Of a DNA stretch of 64,000 nt, positions 8,919 through 17,233 are shown in pieces (position 1 is the first letter of the stretch; every line of letters begins with the position of its first letter). Source of the DNA: Vreelandella neptunia (lineage in GTDB: Bacteria; Pseudomonadota; Gammaproteobacteria; Pseudomonadales; Halomonadaceae); assembly GCF_000712975.1 (NCBI RefSeq), contig NZ_JHQL01000005.1, positions 62,001-126,000 on the forward strand, given 5' to 3'. A model generated the notes under the pieces. The model made no database searches. It saw only the letters and a program-made list of their open reading frames with translations, and was not told the DNA's origin. The position numbers were made by a program, and so were the translations under genes.

Positions 8919-9770
8919 ATGGCCCAGTGGCAGCATATAGCACAAACCACCACCACCCCCGCCACGCTGGATGACCCTTTTATCGTCACGGTTCCCTGTC
9001 CACATAGAGATCAGGCGCTGGAAGTTGCTGCCTGGATCGTTGAGGAAATTCAGACCAACGTTGAATCCGACGACGCCCAGCGTATAAAGCAGCAGAACGC
9101 CTATAGCTGGCTTGAAGCCATAGAGCGCTGGCAGCGAGAAGGCGAGTCACTCAATATCGTTCAGCGCCTTGCTCGTGAAGTCACAAGGCCTAATTTTATG
9201 CAGATCGAAATGCAACTAAAAGCAGCGGCACTTGGCCGCTGGGCTTTACTGGTGAGGCCAGGCGGCGTATGGGATCACAAACAATACTTTGACCCAAGGG
9301 TGAATCCTGAGAGGGGAAGGCAGTTTGCAACCTTAGGTATCACGACTGAACCGTATCACCATAAATACCAAGGCTACGAATATTATTACGATATCTGGTC
9401 CAACATTCACTACGGTTATGTTGGCCGCTACATCGGCTTTTCTGAAGACAGCCTATTAGACGGCGCCGGTCTGGCGCAGTATCTCGATGATTTTAGAAAA
9501 TTTGGTAGATCGCCAACTGACCGCAGTGATATTAACGGTGAGGGGGTTCGTCGCTTTGATGATGTAACCGACTACCTTTCAGTCCACTTAGGCATATCGT
9601 TGTATGAGCGTTTTACCCCTCAGCAGTTAACGGGCTCTCTACTAATGAATGAAATCACTCAAGTAGAGTATCCAGAGGAAAAGGGCTCCAAAATACCCCA
9701 TACTTGCCAAGGGGTCAGACGGCGGCTGGAAGAAGTTAAATTGAAAAACAGCCAGGGAGCAGCACAATAA
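8919..9770 (+). CDS. Polymorphic toxin type 44 domain effector
   Basis: A 283-aa protein directly after the PAAR gene (one-base gap). The C-terminal part (about residues 125-230) carries the pattern I recognise from polymorphic toxin type 44: GVWDHK, then YYDIWSNIHYGYVGRYIGF, then LLDGAGLAQY. These polar and aromatic residues (Trp, Asp, Asn, His, Tyr) are probably the active site; a nuclease activity has been predicted for the family but I cannot confirm it. The N-terminal 120 residues are helical and likely mediate loading on the spike. The next gene starts on its stop codon (TAATG). Probable T6SS-delivered antibacterial toxin; family assignment is from memory of the motif. Confidence 0.75.
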   Translation: MAQWQHIAQTTTTPATLDDPFIVTVPCPHRDQALEVAAWIVEEIQTNVESDDAQRIKQQNAYSWLEAIERWQREGESLNIVQRLAREVTRPNFMQIEMQLKAAALGRWALLVRPGGVWDHKQYFDPRVNPERGRQFATLGITTEPYHHKYQGYEYYYDIWSNIHYGYVGRYIGFSEDSLLDGAGLAQYLDDFRKFGRSPTDRSDINGEGVRRFDDVTDYLSVHLGISLYERFTPQQLTGSLLMNEITQVEYPEEKGSKIPHTCQGVRRRLEEVKLKNSQGAAQ

Positions 9771-10351
9771 TGTCATTCTATAGACGTAAGATTTTTATAA
9801 TACCCCTAATTGTTGGCGTTGTTTTTTTTGCCTGGCAGCTTTATATCTATGGTGTTATGACCTACCAGCCTGATCCCAAACTTACTAAGAGCGCCGAAAA
9901 CATCTTCGACTTTATAGATAAAAACGATATATTAAAAATCATCATAGAGAATGGAAATGCCGAGGCGTATATACGTGATGGTAGATTTCGTGCTAAACCG
10001 ACAATACTAGAAAATCAAATCCCCAGTTCTGCAATAAAGAGTATAGAAGACTCAACCCTTAATATCAAAAACGCAAGCTTTACGAAAGTTTGCGGTCATT
10101 TTCAAGACTGCTACTTCGAGGCTTTTTTTAGAATTAAAAGACCTTTTGAAGTAAGCGGCTTTCCATTATACGCACCTTGGTGGTATTTAAGATACTCTCC
10201 TAGTGGGGCATATTTTGAGGAGGGCGTAATTCCATCGTTAGTAGATGCCCTCGAAAACACCGAAGAAGCCAGCCCCTTAAAAAATGGTTATTTATTCTGC
10301 GAGACTACAGAGTTGGCACATTGGTATCTCTGCACAGGTAAGCATCTCTAG
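9770..10351 (+). CDS. Membrane-anchored protein, candidate immunity protein (copy 1)
   Basis: A 193-aa protein with a basic N-terminus (SFYRRK) and one transmembrane segment at about residues 8-28, leaving most of the chain in the periplasm. It ends in a Cys-rich pattern, GYLFCE then HWYLCTGK. It is paralogous to the next gene: both start with FYRRK plus a hydrophobic IIP segment, and both end G-Y-x-[FY]-C-E, x5, H-W, x2, C-x-G-K. The ATG overlaps the toxin stop, the classic toxin-immunity spacing. Codon use is more AT-rich than the chromosome genes around it. An immunity role is inferred from position only. The periplasmic topology is odd for protection from a nuclease, so the toxin may act elsewhere. 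Confidence 0.6.
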   Translation: MSFYRRKIFIIPLIVGVVFFAWQLYIYGVMTYQPDPKLTKSAENIFDFIDKNDILKIIIENGNAEAYIRDGRFRAKPTILENQIPSSAIKSIEDSTLNIKNASFTKVCGHFQDCYFEAFFRIKRPFEVSGFPLYAPWWYLRYSPSGAYFEEGVIPSLVDALENTEEASPLKNGYLFCETTELAHWYLCTGKHL

Positions 10352-10418
10352 CAATTGGCTATGCTGTGCTCAACCTTATTAAAAATCATCAACCAATACA
10401 GAGTATAATAATTTAAAA

Positions 10419-11021
10419 ATGCATTTCTATCGCCGTAAAGCCATCATTATCCCGATGGTGATCAGCAGCATCTTTCTTACCTGGCTAAGCTATTTACTGG
10501 CAGTTGAGCGCTATCGGCCTGGAATAAAACAAACACAGGCTCTAACTACTCTTGCTGATCAAGTTCACGCCTTTATGCAACAAAACAACCTAAGGGCCAT
10601 GGGAATAAAAAATGGCATAGTGTGGCCAGAATCACTACAAGACGAAACTTTTATCGATAGGCTTTTAGCCGCTATAACGGACGTAAATAGCAAGATAGAG
10701 CGTGTATCATTTTCTTACCGATGCCAACCTAAATTTTATTTTATTGCCTATTTTTATTTTGACCTACAAGAAGAGTTTGTTCCCGGGCCTTATCGCTACA
10801 TTCAATACAACCCTGATGGCCATCTCAGACGCATACTACACCCAGATGAAATGCAAAATAGGCTGACAGAGTTTCAGCAACATAATCCATACGGCTGGAC
10901 TGAGGAGTTCGTCCCCTCTATATCGGGAGCACTAAAAGAATGGAGGGCTAATAGTGGCTATTTTTATTGTGAGCCTTTAGAGCAAGAGCATTGGCATTTT
11001 TGCCGCGGGAAGTATGACTAA
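10419..11021 (+). CDS. Membrane-anchored protein, candidate immunity protein (copy 2)
   Basis: A 200-aa paralogue of the gene before it, with the same N-terminal anchor (HFYRRKAIIIPMV) and the same C-terminal signature (GYFYCE, then EHWHFCRGK). The middle parts have diverged strongly. Tandem diverged immunity genes are common next to polymorphic toxins, where they can widen protection against variant toxins. It lies 67 bases after copy 1 and overlaps the Coq4-like gene by 8 bases, so all are likely one transcript. Function is inferred from context; no known domain is recognised. Confidence 0.6.
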   Translation: MHFYRRKAIIIPMVISSIFLTWLSYLLAVERYRPGIKQTQALTTLADQVHAFMQQNNLRAMGIKNGIVWPESLQDETFIDRLLAAITDVNSKIERVSFSYRCQPKFYFIAYFYFDLQEEFVPGPYRYIQYNPDGHLRRILHPDEMQNRLTEFQQHNPYGWTEEFVPSISGALKEWRANSGYFYCEPLEQEHWHFCRGKYD

Positions 11022-11508
11022 CATTTATCATAAAGCTCCAAAAACAAACTTTATTCATACAATACGAGAGGCATTAATAGGCTTTGGATTTAAGCTATCT
11101 AGCCGCTTATACATATTACTTAAAACTGGACCAGCGTGGAATATTCGCGTAGAGCAACTACTTTCATACCCTACTGATAGCTTGGGATTTAGTTTGGGGT
11201 GTTTTTTATCACAGCACGAATTTGAACCTCAACCGCATTGCGAAAATCATGATATTTTTCATATTTTGACGGGTTACTCTACCAATACAGCCCAAGAGAT
11301 AGCTATGCAATATTGGTTATGGGGGAATGGAAAGCGTAGCATTTACTCGGCTCTGGCAATGTTTGTCGGGATAATATTTTACCCTGATCACTATGGACTG
11401 TTTATAAGCTCCTACCGCCAAGGCACTTGGCATATTGCTATACATAGCATTGATTATAAAAATAAATTATCATTACCTATTTCAATTTTTAAGATTAAAT
11501 TAAAATAA
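11014..11508 (+). CDS. Coq4-like protein with HDxxH-x11-E metal motif
   Basis: A 164-aa protein whose centre reads HDIFHILTGYSTNTAQE (His79, Asp80, His83, Glu95). That is the HDxxH-x11-E arrangement of Coq4, the ubiquinone-biosynthesis scaffold/lyase family. The flanking EIAMQYWLWGNGKRS and a hydrophobic segment also fit Coq4-type proteins. It overlaps the second candidate immunity gene by 8 bases and is AT-rich like it. A Coq4 relative is unexpected in an effector island. It might be a third immunity or modifier protein that uses the fold for another purpose, or a misplaced metabolic gene. No terminator separates it from the upstream genes. Confidence 0.6.
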   Translation: MTNIYHKAPKTNFIHTIREALIGFGFKLSSRLYILLKTGPAWNIRVEQLLSYPTDSLGFSLGCFLSQHEFEPQPHCENHDIFHILTGYSTNTAQEIAMQYWLWGNGKRSIYSALAMFVGIIFYPDHYGLFISSYRQGTWHIAIHSIDYKNKLSLPISIFKIKLK

Positions 11509-11654
11509 TGAGTTAATAGAAGGGGACTCTCGGTCATGGTAAGTCTGAGACGAGAGAACACTTTCACTTCCGTGACCAGTGCTGATACAGAGTTGTGATG
11601 ATATAACGATCTTGCTCAGCCTGAAGCCCAAAGGCTGTGAAAAAAAGCCTAACC

Positions 11655-12044
11655 TCACAGCCTCTTAATTAAATATCTATTTGTCAGATAGGCAATACTC
11701 ACCGCCAGTGCTATACCGACAAAATTTGCGGCCAAGTCAAGAAGGTCAAATGTGCGAGACGAAATAAATAGTTGGCTGAATTCTTCACCAATGGTGAACA
11801 ATGCGACAAGTACCGCACCATAATAAACGTTCAACTTTCCACACTGAAACGCTCGAAACTTCGAACCAATCACGGCTGCTAGTGTAAGAAAGCCAAACAA
11901 CCCCATATGCCCCAGCTTATCGCCATAAGGGATGCTCCGAATAAAATCGAAAAATAGGCTATTTCCGCCAGTGTTAGCTAAATAGAGGATCCATAATATA
12001 AAAACAAAAAAGCAAACAGCGCTTGCTGATATTAATTTATACAC
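11655..12044 (-). CDS. VanZ-like family membrane protein
   Basis: A 129-aa protein with four hydrophobic segments, in the VanZ-like family. The diagnostic parts are DKLGHMGLFGFLTL (His between helices) and EEFSQLFISSRTFDLLDLAAN, matching the conserved ExxQ and DxxDxxxN pattern. The family is widespread and mostly uncharacterised; teicoplanin resistance applies only to the namesake. It is transcribed alone on the minus strand, and the sequence just past its stop (11640-11662) contains a GGCTGTGA/TCACAGCC inverted repeat. Confidence 0.75.
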   Translation of the reverse strand: MYKLISASAVCFFVFILWILYLANTGGNSLFFDFIRSIPYGDKLGHMGLFGFLTLAAVIGSKFRAFQCGKLNVYYGAVLVALFTIGEEFSQLFISSRTFDLLDLAANFVGIALAVSIAYLTNRYLIKRL

Positions 12045-12152
12045 ACATCACGCCTTAAACTTAACTATTGGTTCTTATTCCCGAATGCTCCGACACTGGT
12101 TGGCGCACGCGGATGGAGTTTTCTTGATGCTTGGCAGTGATATTACCACTAC

Positions 12153-12169
12153 CCGCCTGCCGCAGGCGG
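12153..12169. repeat. Short GC-rich palindrome
   Basis: CCGCCTG-CCG-CAGGCGG forms a 7-bp perfect stem just past the stop of the GIY-YIG gene. There is no T run on either side, so it is more like a REP-type element than a terminator. The core resembles the hairpin at 16234-16258. Confidence 0.5.
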
Positions 12170-12484
12170 TTACCTCCTGAGAAAAGCGTCAGCATTATGG
12201 TTACTAACTTGTAACGTGTAAGGCCACTGAGTGGCCCATTCACGTTTTCGACGTGGCGTTTGGCGCTTCAGCGCATATTCAGCGCGGCTGGCCTCGGCGC
12301 GATCTGCGAATGGCTGCGCGCCAAGCAGTGCCAGCGGCGGGTTGGCACGGGTATAGCGTGCGCCTTTACCATTGCAGTGCGCTTGGTAACGTTTCGCTAG
12401 GTTATTGGTAATTCCCACATAGGTGCCGCGCTTGCACTCAAGTAAGTAGAGGTACCATTGGGTATCGGTATTGATACTACTCAC
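12170..12484 (-). CDS. GIY-YIG nuclease domain protein (YhbQ type)
   Basis: A 104-aa single-domain GIY-YIG protein. The motif is visible as WYLYLLECKRGTYVGITN (about residues 10-27), followed by the conserved Arg in LAKRYQAHCNGKGARYTR and the catalytic Glu region EASRAEYALKRQ. The family includes E. coli YhbQ, linked to DNA-damage tolerance, and UvrC-type nuclease domains. The gene overlaps the stop of ychJ by 8 bases, so the two are probably co-transcribed from upstream of ychJ. Confidence 0.85.
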   Translation of the reverse strand: MSSINTDTQWYLYLLECKRGTYVGITNNLAKRYQAHCNGKGARYTRANPPLALLGAQPFADRAEASRAEYALKRQTPRRKREWATQWPYTLQVSNHNADAFLRR

Positions 12485-12950
12485 CGCAACAACTCTTTAT
12501 TTTTCGACCGCTGCCACATAGGCAGCGCTCATTTCGCCGTGGTTTAAGGCGCTCAATGGTCGGCACGCCATCAACATACCACCAGCGCCCGTCTTCAAAC
12601 ACAAACCGGGAGTTTTCTTCCAGCACCTGCCAGCGGTTTTGTTCACGAAAATAGGCTAAAAAATGTACCGTGCCCTGTTCCTCTTTTACTGGCGGTGCCG
12701 CCACAATCGTAAGCGCTTTCCACTGGGTATCTGGGTCGAGCTGCAGCTGCGCTGGCCGCGTTGATGGGTGCCAAGTGGCGAGTAAGTAATCGTGGCTATT
12801 CAACGCAAATGCCGTGTAACGTGAACGCATTAGCGCTTCAGGCGTCGGTGCCGTTACACCTTGATGATAAGGTTGGCAACACGCCGAGAGTGCAGCACCA
12901 CTGCCGCACGGGCAGTTGGCTGACGTTGAGACTGGCGTTGAAAGCGTCAT
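12477..12950 (-). CDS. YchJ-family SEC-C motif protein
   Basis: A 157-aa YchJ (UPF0225) protein with two zinc-binding SEC-C motifs. One is at the N-terminus (CPCGSGAALSACCQPYHQG, about residues 14-32) and one at the C-terminus (CLCGSGRKIKSCCG). The middle is the NTF2-like domain beginning EALMRSRYTAFALNSHDYLLATWHPSTRP. The family is common in gammaproteobacteria; its function is unknown but zinc binding is expected. It is the first gene of a two-gene minus-strand unit with the GIY-YIG protein. Confidence 0.88.
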   Translation of the reverse strand: MTLSTPVSTSANCPCGSGAALSACCQPYHQGVTAPTPEALMRSRYTAFALNSHDYLLATWHPSTRPAQLQLDPDTQWKALTIVAAPPVKEEQGTVHFLAYFREQNRWQVLEENSRFVFEDGRWWYVDGVPTIERLKPRRNERCLCGSGRKIKSCCGE

Positions 12951-13104
12951 ATTGAAGACTCTGTATTCTTTGGTTTATAGACTTGGTATACGTTTTGTTT
13001 CGGTATTGGCAAATAGTTAGGTATAGTACCAGAGCTACATCATCAGACAGACGGAGTACGACACACGATCGATCATTCTTTCCAAACGCAGTGGAGGTTC
13101 TCCT

Positions 13105-13416
13105 ATGAAGGTTTACAAACCCGAATGGCAGTGCACGTTTAGCGTAAACGAAGGCGCGGTAGAATCAGCAACCTGGAAAGAGCGAATCGCGTGGCGGCTT
13201 AGACAAATCGCCGATCGACTAGAAGGCGGTGGCCGTACGGTAAAAATCGACTACAACGTCTCTCCGCACGTTAGCCGAGACGAAGTTGATACCTGTTTGG
13301 GGAAAGGGTTTGAGGTGACTCAGCGGCTGCTGACCCAACTTGCCCGCCAACAGGCCTGCGAAGATGTGATGCGCCATGCGAAAGCAGAGCTTTACGAAGA
13401 GCAACATCAGCATTAG
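13105..13416 (+). CDS. Conserved hypothetical protein, 103 aa
   Basis: A soluble 103-aa protein beginning MKVYKPEWQCTFSVNEG. The ATG is well placed after AGTGGAGG at about 13090-13097. Residues 22-45 are basic and likely helical (WKERIAWRLRQIADRLEGG), and the C-terminal half is helical (EVTQRLLTQLARQQACEDVMRHAK). It is monocistronic and ends at a strong shared terminator. I do not recognise a named family; proteins of this appearance occur in halomonads. No function can be given. Confidence 0.7.
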   Translation: MKVYKPEWQCTFSVNEGAVESATWKERIAWRLRQIADRLEGGGRTVKIDYNVSPHVSRDEVDTCLGKGFEVTQRLLTQLARQQACEDVMRHAKAELYEEQHQH

Positions 13417-13445
13417 TCGTAATGAGCAACGCAGCAACGTTTTAG

Positions 13446-13485
13446 AAAAACACCCGCCTGTCTAAACATTGGCGGGTGTTTTTTA
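13446..13485. terminator. Bidirectional terminator between the 13105 gene and argE
   Basis: AACACCCGCC and GGCGGGTGTT form a 10-bp stem with a T run on the plus side and an A run (T on the minus strand) on the other. It can therefore end both the plus-strand hypothetical gene and the minus-strand argE. Confidence 0.85.
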
Positions 13486-13522
13486 TTGTGTGCTATTTAT
13501 ATTCAAGGCTCATTAGCAGCCA

Positions 13523-14692
13523 TCATCCCGAATAGGGTGTTTCTAACGCCTGACCTAATCGCTGCATAAACGCCGTGCATTCATGCAGCTGGGCCGTCTC
13601 AATATACTCATCGGGCTGATGCGCTTGAGCGATGCTGCCAGGGCCAAGAATGATTGTCTGCAAGCCCTGGCCTTGGAACTGTCCCGCTTCCGTGGCGTAA
13701 GCCACCGCATGGTCGCAGCACCCTGCTGGCAAATGGTCTTTGGCTAAGCGAAGCACCCGATCGTTTTCGCGGTCGGCCAAGCCCGGTACGGTCACGTTTA
13801 GCGGCTTAGTGGTAATTTCAACGTGCTTGCCTTTGGCCTGCAACTCAGCGCTTTGCTGGTCGCAATAGGCCTTAAAGCGCGCGTATATTTCGTCGAAGGT
13901 GTCCGTTGGCAGGTGACGAATTTCCCACTCGAACTGACACTCCCGCGCCATAATATTGATTGCCGTGCCACCTTTTATTTTGCCTACATGCAGGCTGGTG
14001 TGGGGCACGTTAAAGGCCTCGTCGACGCGGCCCTCTTCCACCAATGCCGCCATCGTGTCTTCAATAAACGTGACCAGCCTTGCCGCCACATGAATAGCTG
14101 ACGTGCCTTGATTCACTTGGCTACTGTGGGCCTCCCGACCAATCACGGTGGTGCGCAGATTAGTTGCGCCTTTTTGAGCGACCACAGGCTGCATGCTAGT
14201 AGGTTCACCAACAATGACGTGGGCGGTGGTGGAGTAATGCTCGTAAAAGCGTTTAATAAGGCTAGGTGCGCCCACACAGCCAATTTCTTCGTCGTAAGAA
14301 AACCCGAAATAGATAGGCTGCTTCAGCGACGCATTGACCCAGACAGGCACCATGGCTAACGCACAGGCAATAAAGCCTTTCATGTCACAGGTGCCACGCC
14401 CGTAAAGACGGCCATCGCCGCCATCACGCAGGGTAAACGGGTCACTCGACCATGGCTGACCGGCCACAGGCACTACGTCGGTATGGCCAGAAAGCACCAC
14501 GCCGCCAGGGGCATCAGGGCCTACGCGGGCAATCAGATTGGCTTTGGTTCCACACGGGCTCATCACTCGCTCTGAAGCAACACCATAATCAGCTAGATAG
14601 TGCTCAACAAATTCAATTAAGGCTAAATTTGATCCACTTGAGGTGGTATCGAATGATACTAGCTTCGCCAGTAAGGTAGTCACGTCAATCAT
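13523..14692 (-). CDS. argE: Acetylornithine deacetylase
   Basis: ArgE removes the acetyl group from N-acetylornithine to give ornithine in arginine synthesis. The 389-aa protein is full length for the family. Metal ligands and catalytic residues are visible in VVLSGHTDVVPVAGQPW, LYGRGTCDMKGFIACALA and GFSYDEEIGCVGAPSLI, with the late His in GSIAQAHQPDEYI. It stands alone on the minus strand and ends at the bidirectional terminator. The start MIDVTTLLAKLVSFDTT is the family's usual N-terminus. Confidence 0.92.
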   Translation of the reverse strand: MIDVTTLLAKLVSFDTTSSGSNLALIEFVEHYLADYGVASERVMSPCGTKANLIARVGPDAPGGVVLSGHTDVVPVAGQPWSSDPFTLRDGGDGRLYGRGTCDMKGFIACALAMVPVWVNASLKQPIYFGFSYDEEIGCVGAPSLIKRFYEHYSTTAHVIVGEPTSMQPVVAQKGATNLRTTVIGREAHSSQVNQGTSAIHVAARLVTFIEDTMAALVEEGRVDEAFNVPHTSLHVGKIKGGTAINIMARECQFEWEIRHLPTDTFDEIYARFKAYCDQQSAELQAKGKHVEITTKPLNVTVPGLADRENDRVLRLAKDHLPAGCCDHAVAYATEAGQFQGQGLQTIILGPGSIAQAHQPDEYIETAQLHECTAFMQRLGQALETPYSG

Positions 14693-14893
14693 TCTGCTCT
14701 CGCTAGTTAATCTCTTGATATTACCCTATCACCGCCATTCGCCTTTTCCTACTCAGCAGGCTTGCTGCCAACTAAACGTTGACTGTCACGTCGAGTTCAT
14801 CGTGCATTCATGAAAACGTCATCTACACTTTCTAATGTTCAGTGCACCCAAAAACTTAATAAATGTACTGCGAACGACCCACAAGGAGCCGTT

Positions 14894-16219
14894 ATGTCTC
14901 GTTTCACATTGCACGCGCTTACCCTAGGGGTGGCGACCGCCACGTTTAGCCTTTCTGCCCATTCAGCGACTGAAGTGACTTGGTGGCACGCCATGGGAGG
15001 CCAGCTTGGTGAAATCCTTGAAGAAATGACGGAGGAGTTTAACGCCTCCCAGGATGATTACCGCGTAACCCCAAGCTATCGTGGCAATTATACCGAAACG
15101 ATGACCGGTGCCATTGCGGCGTTCCGTGCAGGCGAGCAGCCCCATATTTTGCAGGTCTTCGAAGTCGGCACAGGTACCATGATGAATGCTGATGGCGCCA
15201 TTTATCCGGTGTATCAGCTCATGGAGGATCATGGCCGCGCATTTGATCGTGACGCTTTCCTACCTGCGGTAGTCGGTTACTACACCGACACGAACGGCAA
15301 CATGCTGTCGTTCCCGTTCAACTCCTCAACGCCGATTATGTATTACAACCGTGACGTGTTTGAGGAAGCAGGTTTAGACCCTGAGCAGCCACCACAAACT
15401 TGGGATGAAGTCGCGGAGTATGCAACTCAAATTACCGAGTCAGGTGCTGCAAACTGTGGTTTCACCACCTCATGGCCAAGCTGGGTGATGCTGGAAAACT
15501 TCTCTGCCATGCACAACTCTCCGCTAGGCACGTTAGAAAACGGCTTTGGCGGAATAGAAACAGAGTTCAACTTCAACAATGAACTAGTGGCCCGCCACTG
15601 GGATAATTTGAAGACGTGGCAGGATGCGGATGCCTTTAAGTGGGGCGGCCCTGGTTCCGGCCCAGACTCTGAACCGCTGTTTTACTCACAAGAGTGTGCG
15701 ATTTTCTTTGGCTCTTCTGCCTCTCGTGCGGATGTCGCTGCTAATTCCGACTTTGAAGTTGGTTTCGGTATGCAGCCCTACTATGACGACGTAGATGGCG
15801 CGCCACAGAACTCCATCATTGGCGGTGCCACCCTGTGGGCACTTCAAGGCCACACCGATGACGAGTATGAAGCCGTTGCTGCCTTCTTTGAGTACCTCTC
15901 ACAGCCTGAAGTGCAAGCTGAGTGGCACCAGCAGACCGGCTACCTGCCAATCACTCAAGCGGCATGGGACTTAAGCAAAGAGCAGGGCTACTACGATGAG
16001 AATCCAGGCGCTGATATTTCGCTGAAGCAGATGACGCTAAACGAACCAACTGAAAACTCGAAAGGCCTGCGGTTTGGTAACTTTGTACAGATCCGCGACA
16101 TCATCTCCGAAGAGATGGAGGCCGTGATGACCGGCGCTAAAACGGGCCAAGAAGCTGCCGATTCAGCGGTTGAACGTGGTAATCGATTGCTGCGCGACTT
16201 CCAATCAGCCAACCAGTAA
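14894..16219 (+). CDS. ugpB: sn-glycerol-3-phosphate ABC transporter, substrate-binding protein
   Basis: Periplasmic binding protein of the Ugp importer for glycerol-3-phosphate and glycerophosphodiesters. The mature protein starts at about ATEVTWWHAMGGQLGEILEE, after a Sec signal peptide (MSRFTLHALTLGVATATFSL). A longer in-frame start at 14810 exists, but the ATG at 14894 has AAGGAG at 14883-14888 and puts the signal peptide at the N-terminus. Length is 441 aa, as usual. Typical segments are FPFNSSTPIMYYNRDVFEEAG and GGATLWALQGHTDDE. It is the first gene of ugpBAEC; a strong hairpin follows before ugpA. Confidence 0.92.
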   Translation: MSRFTLHALTLGVATATFSLSAHSATEVTWWHAMGGQLGEILEEMTEEFNASQDDYRVTPSYRGNYTETMTGAIAAFRAGEQPHILQVFEVGTGTMMNADGAIYPVYQLMEDHGRAFDRDAFLPAVVGYYTDTNGNMLSFPFNSSTPIMYYNRDVFEEAGLDPEQPPQTWDEVAEYATQITESGAANCGFTTSWPSWVMLENFSAMHNSPLGTLENGFGGIETEFNFNNELVARHWDNLKTWQDADAFKWGGPGSGPDSEPLFYSQECAIFFGSSASRADVAANSDFEVGFGMQPYYDDVDGAPQNSIIGGATLWALQGHTDDEYEAVAAFFEYLSQPEVQAEWHQQTGYLPITQAAWDLSKEQGYYDENPGADISLKQMTLNEPTENSKGLRFGNFVQIRDIISEEMEAVMTGAKTGQEAADSAVERGNRLLRDFQSANQ

Positions 16220-16233
16220 GTAAGCACCCGCTC

Positions 16234-16258
16234 CGCCGCCTGCCTTTGGCAGGCGGCG
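16234..16258 (+). terminator. Strong intercistronic hairpin between ugpB and ugpA
   Basis: CGCCGCCTGCC-TTT-GGCAGGCGGCG is an 11-bp perfect stem with a 3-base loop, followed at 16266 by five T. It lies within the operon, so it probably acts as a partial terminator or 3'-end stabiliser that keeps the binding protein more abundant than the membrane subunits. Confidence 0.75.
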
Positions 16259-16317
16259 AGCCTATTTTTAAGTGCCCCGCTTATTGGTGCCGTTTATAGA
16301 CGCAGGATACGTCGCCT

Positions 16318-17202
16318 ATGCAAACCAAACGCATGACTTTTCCAGGGCGTTTTTTGCCCTACGCCCTGCTGGCTCCTCAGGTCATTGTCACGCTGATTTT
16401 CTTTATTTGGCCTGCCGGTCAAGCGCTTTACCAATCACTGCTGCGGGAAGACGCCTTTGGTCTACGCACCACCTTTGTGGGCTTGGAAAACTTTGCGCGT
16501 CTCTTTCGCGATGGTGCCTATCTTAATTCGCTCTCAGTGACAGTGGTGTTTGCGGTAGGTACCACACTACTTTCCATGTCCGTTGCGCTGCTGTTAGCAA
16601 GTACGGTTAACCGCATGATCCGCTCACGCAGTACCTATACCACGCTGCTGGTATGGCCCTACGCGATTGCCCCGGCGGTTGCCGGTGTGCTGTGGTGGTT
16701 TATCTTCAACCCTTCGATTGGCATTGTGCCTTACATACTGGACATGGTTGGCTACCAGTGGAACCACCGTACCTCAGGCGCAGACGCCATGATGCTGGTG
16801 ATTTTTGCCGCCGCCTGGAAGCAGATTTCTTATAACTTCCTGTTTTTTCTCGCTGGCTTACAGTCGATTCCTCAATCACTGATTGAAGCAGCGGCCATTG
16901 ACGGCGCAAGCCCCATGAAGCGCTTCTGGACCATTATTTTCCCACTGCTGACGCCAACGACCTTCTTCTTGATGGTGGTTAACGTGGTGTACGCCATGTT
17001 CGATACCTTCGGCATTATTCACGCGACTACCCAAGGCGGCCCTGCCCAAGCGACCAACACGCTGGTCTATAAGGTCTACGCCGATGGCTTCGTAGGCTTG
17101 AACTTAGGCTCTTCGGCCGCTCAGTCGGTGATTTTGATGGCCATTGTGGTCGCACTTACGGTGGTGCAGTTCCGCTTTATTGAGCGCCGCGTGAACTACT
17201 AA
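16318..17202 (+). CDS. ugpA: sn-glycerol-3-phosphate ABC transporter, permease
   Basis: Inner-membrane permease (294 aa) of the Ugp importer with six predicted membrane segments. The EAA loop that contacts the ATPase is clear: [22 protein letters not shown] at about residues 190-210. The N-terminus [20 protein letters not shown] is typical of UgpA/MalF-type proteins. It is followed after 31 bases by ugpE. Pairing with UgpE and order in the operon support the specific name. Confidence 0.9.
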   Translation: MQTKRMTFPGRFLPYALLAPQVIVTLIFFIWPAGQALYQSLLREDAFGLRTTFVGLENFARLFRDGAYLNSLSVTVVFAVGTTLLSMSVALLLASTVNRMIRSRSTYTTLLVWPYAIAPAVAGVLWWFIFNPSIGIVPYILDMVGYQWNHRTSGADAMMLVIFAAAWKQISYNFLFFLAGLQSIPQSLIEAAAIDGASPMKRFWTIIFPLLTPTTFFLMVVNVVYAMFDTFGIIHATTQGGPAQATNTLVYKVYADGFVGLNLGSSAAQSVILMAIVVALTVVQFRFIERRVNY

Positions 17203-17233
17203 CACCGCTGGTTAATTGTTTGGGAGACTTTCA

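Noticed and set aside
13523-14692. Reading argE and the M20 gene at 3643 as duplicates of one enzyme
   Set aside because: They share only the M20 metal motifs; length, context and sequence differ, and only the 13523 gene has the ArgE pattern.
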